In this document: piece after piece, positions 34,045 to 40,807 of the stretch
Layout: the number at the start of each line of letters is the position of its first letter
Numbering within the stretch: position 1 is the first letter of the stretch
NCBI GenBank assembly: GCA_900549805.1
Contig: URPV01000005.1
Coordinates: 1-44,736 of the forward strand
Direction: 5' to 3'
DNA: 44,736 nt
DNA from: an uncultured Veillonella sp.
GTDB taxonomy: Bacteria > Bacillota > Negativicutes > Veillonellales > Veillonellaceae
Translations under genes and position numbers: made by a program
Notes under the pieces: model-generated
The model's input: the letters and a program-made list of their open reading frames with translations, nothing else
Told to the model about the DNA's origin: nothing
Database searches by the model: none

Positions 34045-34962
34045 ATTTTAGAATTTAAACGCTTTGAATTAGAAGATAAAAAAATTATCGATAAATATTT
34101 CAGCTTGCATCACTATGAGGCATCGGATAACTGCTTTACCACCCTCTACATGTGGCAAGATGCCTATGGCATCTCCTGGGCTGAAGAAAATGGAGTCCTC
34201 TACATTCAAGGGGGCGGTAAACGGGATACCTTCCTCTTGCCACCATTTGCCGGTAAGGATGCTAAGTTCCTAGACGGCTTGCTCCGCGCCAAGGAATGGT
34301 TCCTCCACAAGGGCCTTCCCTTCTCTTTTAAGGGGATTTCCAAGGAAGTAAAAGAGCGGATGGAAACCCTCTGCCCTGGGCGCTATGCTTTTACAGAGGA
34401 CCGAGACAATTGGGAGTACATTTATAAGACCTCTGATCTCATTAATTTGTCCGGTAAGAAGTTCCGTCAAAAGAAAAATCATCTCAACCAGTTCCGCATG
34501 CAATATTCCAACTATGAATACTTGCCAATTACGCCGGACCTCTTTGACGAATGTCGTAAGACCGCGGCGGAATGGGTGGAAACTCATCATGAAGAAGGAA
34601 TTGAGGATGAATTGGTGGCTATCAACCTCCTCTTTGACCACTGGGATGAATTGGGCCTTAAGGGTGGCGCGATTAAGCTCTTCGGGCGGGTAGAAGCCTT
34701 CTCCATTGGGGAACTTATCAACGAGAAAATTGCACTCATTCATATCGAAAAGGCTAACCCTGATATTCGTGGCCTTTACCAGGCTATTAATAATGAATTT
34801 ATCCGTCACACTTTCGGGGATACGGAATTCGTTAACCGTGAAGAAGATATGGGCTTGCCAGGCCTTCGCCAAGCTAAGGAGTCTTATAATCCGGACCACT
34901 TTGCTGAAAAATACGACGCTGTTTATGCTAATCCTGAGGATAATGCGACAGGTGGTAAATAA
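34045..34962 (+). CDS. DUF2156 family protein with probable AUU start codon
   Basis: A 305-residue protein of the DUF2156 family (GNAT-like fold related to the C-terminal domain of lysyl-phosphatidylglycerol synthase MprF). It contains HHYEASDNCFTTLYMW, a KKNHLNQFR basic segment, and the LIHIEKANPDIRGLYQAINNEF core. There is no ATG, GTG or TTG between the upstream in-frame stop (34018-34020) and a TTG at 34105. A perfect AGGAGG (34031-34036) lies 8 nt before ATT 34045, which adds the N-terminal sequence expected for the family. TTG 34105 has no ribosome binding site. I therefore annotate AUU initiation. A terminator follows. Confidence 0.8.
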   Translation: MLEFKRFELEDKKIIDKYFSLHHYEASDNCFTTLYMWQDAYGISWAEENGVLYIQGGGKRDTFLLPPFAGKDAKFLDGLLRAKEWFLHKGLPFSFKGISKEVKERMETLCPGRYAFTEDRDNWEYIYKTSDLINLSGKKFRQKKNHLNQFRMQYSNYEYLPITPDLFDECRKTAAEWVETHHEEGIEDELVAINLLFDHWDELGLKGGAIKLFGRVEAFSIGELINEKIALIHIEKANPDIRGLYQAINNEFIRHTFGDTEFVNREEDMGLPGLRQAKESYNPDHFAEKYDAVYANPEDNATGGK

Positions 34963-34966
34963 TCTG

Positions 34967-34994
34967 AAAGCGAGCACCGGGTGCTCGCTTTTTT
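34967..34994 (+). terminator. Terminator after the DUF2156 gene
   Basis: AAGCGAGCAC (34968-34977) pairs with GTGCTCGCTT (34981-34990), followed by TTTT. It lies only 39 bp before the next start codon. Confidence 0.9.
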
Positions 34995-35033
34995 CTATAA
35001 GGCCCCAGCTAGGCTGGAGGCTGAGGAGGAATC

Positions 35034-36281
35034 ATGGAATTTAGAATCGCCCAAGAAGCCGATCGGGAGGCTGTAGAATCCCTTTGGGCCTACTGCTTTG
35101 AACCCAAGGAAGATCCCTTTTTCCAATACTATTTTGGATCTTGCTATGAGCCTGAAAATACTATAGTGGGCCTAGAAGAAGACCAAGTTCTTTCCACTGT
35201 ACACCTCCGCCAATATGATTTGGTGGTACGGGACCGGGTCTTACCAACATCGTATATGGTCGGAGTGGCCACTCATCCAGCGGCCCGTCGAGGTGGTGTA
35301 GGGGGGCGTTTGCTCAAGGCCTCCTTGGAAGAGTTGCGGCAACGAGGTCAGGTTATGACCATCCTTATGCCATCTAAGGCTGGTTTCTATCAACAGTATG
35401 GTTGGGAACTCTACTGCCACCAATGGGTACAGACTATGTCCTTAGAGGACTTGCGATCGTTAACTGATCGAAGCCTCCACTTTGGTTTAATCAATTCTGT
35501 AGATCAATGGACTTGGTTGGCCCCTGTTTATGAGGCCTATACGGCTGGCTTATCAGGCTATGCCTTACGGGGGCCAAAAGAATGGAAGCGGCTTTTGGAA
35601 TCCTTCTTCGCAGAAGGGGTCCATGTGGCCATCGCTCGCAATGATGAGGGGCAAGTAGAAGGGTATATGGCCTATCGCCTAGGGCAGCCGGAAATTATGG
35701 TATCCGAATTCATTTATACCACTCGTCGAGGGCAGGGAGCCCTCCTTAACTACCTTTATAACCACCGGTCTCAAGGGTCTAGCGTCCGTTGGAATGAGGG
35801 CTTCCAAGATCAAGGTTTCCGTCTCGTCCCAGATGGAAAGACGGGTCATACCACCATGCCATTTATGATGGCTCGGGTAGTAGATGCCAAAGGGGCCTTA
35901 GAAGCTATTGGAGGCCAATCCTTCTTGGAATCTATTCCAGGATCTGAAGATATGCTAGCCCAAATAGGGCAGTCTCCAGACCAAGTGGAGCGAGAATTTA
36001 CCCTAGCCCTAGATGACCCTATGTGTCCGTGGAACCAAGGCGTGTATCGAATTACCGTGGCCTACTCCGGCCAGGTTCTGGTGGATAAGCTTTCCCATGA
36101 CCCTAATAGCCAGTTGGTAGATGTATCCATGGATGTAGGGGCCTTGTCTCTCCTCCTCATGGGGGCTATGTCGGCTGAAGAACTAGCCTTTGAAGATCGC
36201 TTAGCGGCCGGTGAAGGCCTATTGGATGTCTTGGATACCTATTGGCCAAAACAAAAGACCTATATCAATGAATGGTGGTAA
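35034..36281 (+). CDS. Eis-like GNAT acetyltransferase
   Basis: A 415-residue protein with the three-part Eis layout. The N-terminal GNAT domain has the acetyl-CoA loop in VATHPAARRGGVGGRLL at about residues 78-94. A second GNAT-like half follows (VSEFIYTTRRGQGALLNYLY), then a C-terminal SCP2-like domain (YRITVAYSGQVLVDK...DVSMDVGALSLLLMG). Eis relatives acetylate amines on aminoglycosides, peptides or polyamines; the substrate here is unknown. The protein ends INEWW; in the family the terminal carboxylate helps catalysis. GAGGAGG precedes ATG 35034. A terminator just upstream leaves little room for a promoter. Confidence 0.82.
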   Translation: MEFRIAQEADREAVESLWAYCFEPKEDPFFQYYFGSCYEPENTIVGLEEDQVLSTVHLRQYDLVVRDRVLPTSYMVGVATHPAARRGGVGGRLLKASLEELRQRGQVMTILMPSKAGFYQQYGWELYCHQWVQTMSLEDLRSLTDRSLHFGLINSVDQWTWLAPVYEAYTAGLSGYALRGPKEWKRLLESFFAEGVHVAIARNDEGQVEGYMAYRLGQPEIMVSEFIYTTRRGQGALLNYLYNHRSQGSSVRWNEGFQDQGFRLVPDGKTGHTTMPFMMARVVDAKGALEAIGGQSFLESIPGSEDMLAQIGQSPDQVEREFTLALDDPMCPWNQGVYRITVAYSGQVLVDKLSHDPNSQLVDVSMDVGALSLLLMGAMSAEELAFEDRLAAGEGLLDVLDTYWPKQKTYINEWW

Positions 36282-36285
36282 GAGA

Positions 36286-36306
36286 CTTACCTATAATAGA
36301 GGTAAG
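36286..36306 (+). other. Inverted repeat just after the Eis-like gene
   Basis: CTTACCT (36286-36292) and AGGTAAG (36300-36306) form a 7-bp hairpin. There is no T tract, so termination is doubtful. Confidence 0.4.
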
Positions 36307-36336
36307 AGCTTGCATTAGCTGGCTGTGTAGGTGAAT

Positions 36337-36365
36337 TTGATTAGGGTTATTCTCAATTTTATAAT
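36337..36365 (+). promoter_or_regulatory. Promoter of the candidate intergenic RNA
   Basis: TTGATT (36337-36342), a 17-nt spacer, then TATAAT (36360-36365). Start of transcription is expected near 36372. No coding frame follows before the terminator. Confidence 0.7.
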
Positions 36366-36371
36366 CAATTT

Positions 36372-36554
36372 ATTATAGATTCACCAGTGGCTCATAGAAG
36401 GCTTGTATACTATTCATGTATAAGTGATAGACCCTATGGGTCAACATATTTTCTCCCATTAGAACTCTGTTCTACTCAATATGTTTCACTAGAGTATACA
36501 CTTAACACTCCCCTTATAAGAAAACCGCAAGCCTGAGCTTGCGGTTTTCTTTTC
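36372..36554 (+). ncRNA. Candidate structured non-coding RNA (about 183 nt)
   Basis: This non-coding interval has a good promoter at one end and a strong terminator at the other. Nested complementary segments form a branched structure. P1 is TGTATACT (36404-36411) with AGTATACA (36493-36500). P2 is AGTGA (36423-36427) with TCACT (36486-36490). P3 is the hairpin GACCC/GGGTC (36430-36442). P4 is AACATATT (36443-36450) with AATATGTT (36478-36485), capped by AGAAC/GTTCT (36461-36473). P2, P3 and P4 meet in a tight three-way junction. I do not recognise a known family. It could also be the 5' leader of a longer transcript. Confidence 0.6.
36519..36554 (+). terminator. Terminator of the candidate RNA
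   Basis: A perfect 14-bp stem, 36519-36532 with 36537-36550, around CTGA, followed by TTT. Confidence 0.9.
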
Positions 36555-36677
36555 TATACATAGTGAGATGGGATTCTTAGCATATAACTTATGATGGGGA
36601 AAGTAATAAGAGTTTTATCTGTATACAAAGTACTATTTTATATATAAAAATAATAGATGACATGATGAAAGATTCTG

Positions 36678-36706
36678 TTGACTATAGTAGTTGATTTAGC
36701 TATAAT
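36678..36706 (+). promoter_or_regulatory. Promoter of the inverse-autotransporter gene
   Basis: TTGACT (36678-36683), a 17-nt spacer, then TATAAT (36701-36706). This is the best-matching sigma-A-type promoter in the window and leaves a leader of about 53 nt. Confidence 0.8.
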
Positions 36707-36765
36707 GAGTGCCTAATGAAAGGGGCTCAGACCCTTCTTGAGGTGTGTAAAAAGGAAAGTGGCAT

Positions 36766-38040
36766 ATGAACAATAAATTGGTGTGCAAAGTTCTTGTGTT
36801 GGGGACTCTGGCCTGTGGCCTTCAAAGTATGGCCTTTGCTAATGAAGTTTCGGATACGAACGTAGGTAATGGTGGTGCTAACAGTCAAAAGACCCATACG
36901 TCTACTTGGCTTGATCGAACAGATATAGGTATCTCTTGGGAGGCCGGAAAACCGGGTGCCAATGAATCGTCTACCAATAATTATAGTTGGCAATATAATG
37001 ATGCGCATACAGAACGGCGTGATGTATCTAGCCAAAATACTAAAAAGGGAGTTAATAAGGCCTATATAGAAACATTACAACCCATTGGTCACTATGATGA
37101 GAACTCCAAAAGTGTAGTCTTTCTACAAGGCAAATTGGGTCGTGGGGGACAGTTTATTAGATCCCAAAGCGTACGAGGGTATCTATTACCAGAATTTCGA
37201 CTAGGCCCTTATGGGTTTAACTATTATGTACAACAAAATGCTGATTCTACAAGTTCTGAAAGTCTTGGTGGCGTAGGTTCCTTAGGCTTAGGGTATCGCC
37301 ATATGAGCAGGGGTGACAATGCCTATGTGGGGGTCAATGCCTTCGTAGACCGGTCCTTTAAAGATAGTTATAAGCGTGTTTCCGGTGGCCTTGAGTATGT
37401 GGTAGGCCATAATGAATTTTATGCCAATATTTATAAGGGGTTAGGAACCAGCGGTTTTGTAAAAACCATGGGAGGAACGACCGATTTATCACGGTTGTAT
37501 ACACCTGAATTGTACCCTAATGGTCTTCCAGATGGATATCCTACGTGGAATACAATTCCTTATGAAAATTATAATAGCTATGATATGAATCGAGCGCTTT
37601 CTGGTTATGATGTGGGCTATGCACGAACCTTCAAGAATGCACGTTGGGTCCGCCTTTATGCCAATGCTTATGCCTGGAAGGGGACTAGTGGCAGTCATGG
37701 GCAAGAATACTACTATATTGGTCAAGGGGGGCCTTTGTTTGGAACTCATGGAAGCAGTTCTTATCGAGGTCTTAGGTTTGGTTCTGAAATGCAGTTGACC
37801 CCTAGCCTATCTTTGGATTTGGGCTATAATAAGAAGAAGTATATGGCGAGCGGTATCTATGTAGAACTTAAATACACTCTAGGTAAGTCGAAATTTGCTT
37901 ACTTTGGGGGCCAACATAGCGATGATGGTCATTCTTATGCACGGTCTAAGATGCTAGGTAAGGTTCATCGCTTAGATATGACTGTTGAATCCAGTCACGA
38001 TGTGGAATATTTCTACGGTGCACCAATCGATCACCTATAA
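36766..38040 (+). CDS. Inverse autotransporter (intimin/invasin-type) beta-barrel protein without passenger
   Basis: A 424-residue outer-membrane protein. A signal peptide ends at SMAFA, residue 25. The region from about 160 onward matches the inverse-autotransporter beta-domain: GSLGLGYRHMSRGDNAYVGVNAFVDRSF, then RVSGGLEYVVGHNEFYANIYKGL, a later SGYDVGYARTF strand, and LRFGSEMQLTPSLSLDLGYN. Alternating hydrophobic residues and many Tyr/Gly suit a barrel. Intimin and invasin continue into Ig-like passenger domains, but this protein stops about 40 residues after the last strand. It is therefore either a minimal barrel or a partner of a separate surface domain. It has its own promoter and terminator. 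Confidence 0.78.
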   Translation: MNNKLVCKVLVLGTLACGLQSMAFANEVSDTNVGNGGANSQKTHTSTWLDRTDIGISWEAGKPGANESSTNNYSWQYNDAHTERRDVSSQNTKKGVNKAYIETLQPIGHYDENSKSVVFLQGKLGRGGQFIRSQSVRGYLLPEFRLGPYGFNYYVQQNADSTSSESLGGVGSLGLGYRHMSRGDNAYVGVNAFVDRSFKDSYKRVSGGLEYVVGHNEFYANIYKGLGTSGFVKTMGGTTDLSRLYTPELYPNGLPDGYPTWNTIPYENYNSYDMNRALSGYDVGYARTFKNARWVRLYANAYAWKGTSGSHGQEYYYIGQGGPLFGTHGSSSYRGLRFGSEMQLTPSLSLDLGYNKKKYMASGIYVELKYTLGKSKFAYFGGQHSDDGHSYARSKMLGKVHRLDMTVESSHDVEYFYGAPIDHL

Positions 38041-38121
38041 GATTGAATATAGACATGGGTAAAGTTAGCGCATATGTAGTAGAGTAGCGTAATTTTGTCT
38101 AGAATCTAATTCCTTTGTAAT

Positions 38122-38163
38122 AAAAAATAGGGCTAGGACGTATATGTCCTAGCCCTATTTTTA
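38122..38163. terminator. Bidirectional terminator between the barrel gene and the histidine kinase
   Basis: A stem of about 16 bp, AAAATAGGGCTAGGAC (from 38124) with GTCCTAGCCCTATTTT (from 38146). A runs on one side and T runs on the other serve both converging genes. Confidence 0.9.
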
Positions 38164-38182
38164 TTTAGGTGAAGGTATGTCC

Positions 38183-39574
38183 TTATGATTCTTGGCCTAA
38201 GGGAATGACCAAGGAGAAGGTGGTTTTTACATTAGGTGTGCTTTGTACATCTACAGCAGCCTTATGGAGTTGGGCCACACGGCGTACAAAGTAAAGACCC
38301 AGGCCAACGCCCTTGTTTTTCTTGTGAGATCGGGAGGCATCCGTTTGGTAAAGGCGGTTCCAAATCTTAGGAAGGGCCTCTTCTGGTATGCCAGGACCGT
38401 CGTCTTCTACAGAGATAACCACGGCACCGTGCAAGCGATAGGTCTTAAGTTTTACTTGGGAATGAGTAAACTTAAAGGCGTTATCCAAGAAGTTGCCAAT
38501 GGCCCGTTGGAGGGCTGCTGGATGGCATGTTAAGCAGATGTTATCAGCTATGTTAGCAGAAAATTTGATGTGGTTCTCTTCGCTTAGCCGTTCATAGTCA
38601 TGAGCTATGGTGTGGAGCATGGAGGAGAGGTTGATTTCTTGCTTAGCTAGGCTGTCAAATTGGTCTAAGCGGGCCAGATCTAAGAGCTGAGAGATGAGGT
38701 CGGTCATAAAGCGACTCTTTTGATAGATGTTGGTAAAGGCTTCTTTAGCTTCGCTCATATCTTTGATGTGCTTGCGACCGAAGTCTGCCTCTGCCTTAAT
38801 GACGGCAATTGGCGTCCGTAATTCGTGGGATACATCAGAGGAAAATTGCCGTTCTCGGGTGGAAGAATCATCTAGGGCCTTGAACATCTTGTTGAGCGTG
38901 ATGGTCAATTCAGATAATTCATCATCCCCAGAGCCCGCAGCAGGAATACGGCGAGACAAGTTTCTGGAATTGGTAATTTCTGCTGCTGTTTTGGTAATAT
39001 CCCGAACTGGCTTTAAGGATCGCTTGATGAGTAAGTAGCCACCCAAGGTAGCGATGATTAAGAAGGCAATCCCTCCAAAGAGGAGGGTATAGAGCATATT
39101 GGCAGTCCGACTATTTACATTACGGATGGGTGCGATCCCTCTAATCCAACCGTTGAAGGCACCATCATGAGTTGGCGTATCGTAATAATAATAGGTCATA
39201 TCGTTGATGGTGATTTCAGCAATCTTGTTAGGAGACATGATGGTTTGTTTAGGGAAACCATCAGGAAGTGCCCCTTTCAGGATGAGACCTTCTTGGGAGT
39301 AAAGAATATAGAAGGCCCCCTTTTGGTAGGGTTGGAATTGAGTGAGATTATCGGCCATGGTAACAGCGGTGGACTCTAGACGGGTATTGAGTTCATTACT
39401 TTCCCAACGTTGGGTAAATTGGAAAATAAAGATTGATAAGAGAATGAGCACGGCCGAAAGAAAAATGGTATACCAAGCGATAATCTTAAAGGTCAGGGAC
39501 CAACGGTCAAAAAGACGAGGGGTCCCAGCCGCATCATTTGTTGGATTAGTGTTGTTCTGGAACTCGGAAGACAT
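38183..39574 (-). CDS. Sensor histidine kinase
   Basis: A 463-residue membrane kinase. TM1 is at about 30-52, then a periplasmic sensor region of about 105 residues, TM2 at about 159-184, and HAMP at about 185-240. The dimerisation/phosphoacceptor motif VSHELRTP has His250. The ATPase domain has the N box (NFLDNAFKFT), the G1 box (VEDDGPGIPEEAL) and the G2 region (KGVGLGLYFV). The signal is unknown. Its start lies inside the 3' end of the response-regulator gene (29-bp overlap), so the two are translated together. The pair is divergent from the fumarate reductase operon. Confidence 0.92.
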   Translation of the reverse strand: MSSEFQNNTNPTNDAAGTPRLFDRWSLTFKIIAWYTIFLSAVLILLSIFIFQFTQRWESNELNTRLESTAVTMADNLTQFQPYQKGAFYILYSQEGLILKGALPDGFPKQTIMSPNKIAEITINDMTYYYYDTPTHDGAFNGWIRGIAPIRNVNSRTANMLYTLLFGGIAFLIIATLGGYLLIKRSLKPVRDITKTAAEITNSRNLSRRIPAAGSGDDELSELTITLNKMFKALDDSSTRERQFSSDVSHELRTPIAVIKAEADFGRKHIKDMSEAKEAFTNIYQKSRFMTDLISQLLDLARLDQFDSLAKQEINLSSMLHTIAHDYERLSEENHIKFSANIADNICLTCHPAALQRAIGNFLDNAFKFTHSQVKLKTYRLHGAVVISVEDDGPGIPEEALPKIWNRLYQTDASRSHKKNKGVGLGLYFVRRVAQLHKAAVDVQSTPNVKTTFSLVIPLGQES

Positions 39575-40226
39575 AGCCTACCCCGCGTACTGTTTGAATG
39601 AGTTTATCATCGCTGGAAGCATCAATTTTTTTCCGTAAATCTTTGATGTATACATCAATTAAGTTAGATGCAGGTGCATAGTCATAGTCCCATACATAGT
39701 CGAGGATTTGTTGGCGAGATACTACTACGTTTTCATTGGAAGCGAGGAAATAAAGAAGGTTGAATTCTTTTTGGGTCAAGGTTACATCTACACCGTTCAC
39801 TTTGACGGTGCGAGATGCTACGTTGATGGTTACAGGCCCTACTACGAGATCGTTAGATACGGCACCAGCAGAGCGACGTCCTAAGGCGTAAATACGAGCG
39901 ATGAGTTCTTCGAATTCAAATGGTTTAGCCAAGTAGTCATCAGCACCGGCATTAAGACCATTTACTTTGTCTTGAACGGTATCCTTCGCTGTGAGCAAGA
40001 GGATTGGTGTAGTGATTTCTCGTTCTCGGATTTTTTTGAGGGCCGTGATGCCATCCATAACAGGCATCATGATGTCCATAACTACCACATCATAGGTGGA
40101 GTGGGAAAGTGTTTCTAGGGCTTCTTCGCCGTTGAGGCAGGTGTCAACTACCATATCTTCTGCACGAAGATATTTGGCAGTAATAGAATTTAACATTTCT
40201 TCGTCTTCTACTAAGAGTATTTTCAT
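39546..40226 (-). CDS. OmpR/PhoB-family response regulator
   Basis: A 226-residue two-domain regulator. The receiver has the acidic pair VEDEE near the N-terminus, phospho-acceptor Asp51 in VVMDIMMP and the conserved Lys in LAKPFE. The C-terminal winged-helix domain covers about 128-222 (LTQKEFNLLYFLASNENVVVSRQQIL ... VRGVGYVFR). It is transcribed with the kinase gene downstream. The ATG (complement of 40224-40226) has AAGGAG upstream. The roughly 580-bp intergenic region beyond holds direct repeats that could be its own binding sites. Confidence 0.93.
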   Translation of the reverse strand: MKILLVEDEEMLNSITAKYLRAEDMVVDTCLNGEEALETLSHSTYDVVVMDIMMPVMDGITALKKIREREITTPILLLTAKDTVQDKVNGLNAGADDYLAKPFEFEELIARIYALGRRSAGAVSNDLVVGPVTINVASRTVKVNGVDVTLTQKEFNLLYFLASNENVVVSRQQILDYVWDYDYAPASNLIDVYIKDLRKKIDASSDDKLIQTVRGVGYVFRVPEQH

Positions 40227-40807
40227 GGCTTTAATCTCCTTATAGTAATTACAATATATGCAATTTATATCCTTCTGATAGATCTGTGGGTAGCTTATAT
40301 GAATCTCCTCATTCTAAAGTGTAGAATCATGGGAGCTAACCATAAAAACAGAAACATGAAGAACTATTTATAATTCTCATTCAGTTTACATGAAGATAGT
40401 GAGAAATCGATGAAAATCTTCTTCATAAAAAATAAAAAATGAATAAATTTTTTAATGAAATCATTTTTCATTATTAAAATAAACAAACAAAGTTTGGTAG
40501 TCATGAATGGCAGATTTCCCTTAGGGGAAAAATAGGATAAGAGGTGATTTAAAAAGTATCGTTGTGAGTTTCGTCACATAGTCTACCCTATAGGGACACT
40601 TTTGTAGGGCTTACAGAGTCTTTAAAATCTTTGCAGAGAGCTTATTGATAATTATGTTCAGTCTAATTTGCAGGCATTTTACTATTACAAATTGTGCTTA
40701 GACAAAGGCCTCTTGATAAGGGATAATGCATTGTAGACTATACGATAGTGTGCAGCCCTCAGGGACATGACACGCTAAATCATAGTAGGTTTTATGAGGA
40801 GGTTATT
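40227..40807. promoter_or_regulatory. Large regulatory intergenic region between the two-component system and fumarate reductase
   Basis: About 580 bp without a coding frame. It contains a direct repeat ACATGAAGA (40354-40362 and 40388-40396), a very AT-rich tract at about 40425-40500, a TGTGA-N6-TCACA palindrome (40563-40578), and a possible promoter TTAGAC-18-GATAAT (40698-40727). The length suggests complex control of both flanking operons or an unrecognised small RNA. Confidence 0.55.
40562..40579. promoter_or_regulatory. Candidate Rex- or CRP/FNR-type operator
   Basis: TTGTGA, six bases, TCACAT. This matches the Rex consensus TTGTGA-N6-TCACAA at all but one defined position, and also contains the CRP-type core TGTGA-N6-TCACA. 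It lies about 230 bp before the fumarate reductase start codon. Confidence 0.5.

Noticed and set aside
34105..34107. TTG as the start of the DUF2156 gene
   Set aside because: No Shine-Dalgarno sequence upstream, whereas ATT 34045 has a perfect one at ideal spacing and extends the protein as expected for the family.
36385..36391. CAGTGGC, reverse complement of the cobalamin-riboswitch B12 box
   Set aside because: Wrong strand for the surrounding transcript, and no other B12-riboswitch elements around it.
36404..36500. Reading the structured intergenic element as a standard 6S RNA
   Set aside because: The size fits, but a branched three-way junction is seen, not one long hairpin with a central bubble. 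I left the family unassigned.
39646..39655. Third ATGTATACAT palindrome
   Set aside because: It lies inside the response-regulator coding sequence and encodes conserved residues (DVYIKD), so it is probably coincidental. A related TGTATACA at 36620-36627 lacks the downstream TGCTATACT.
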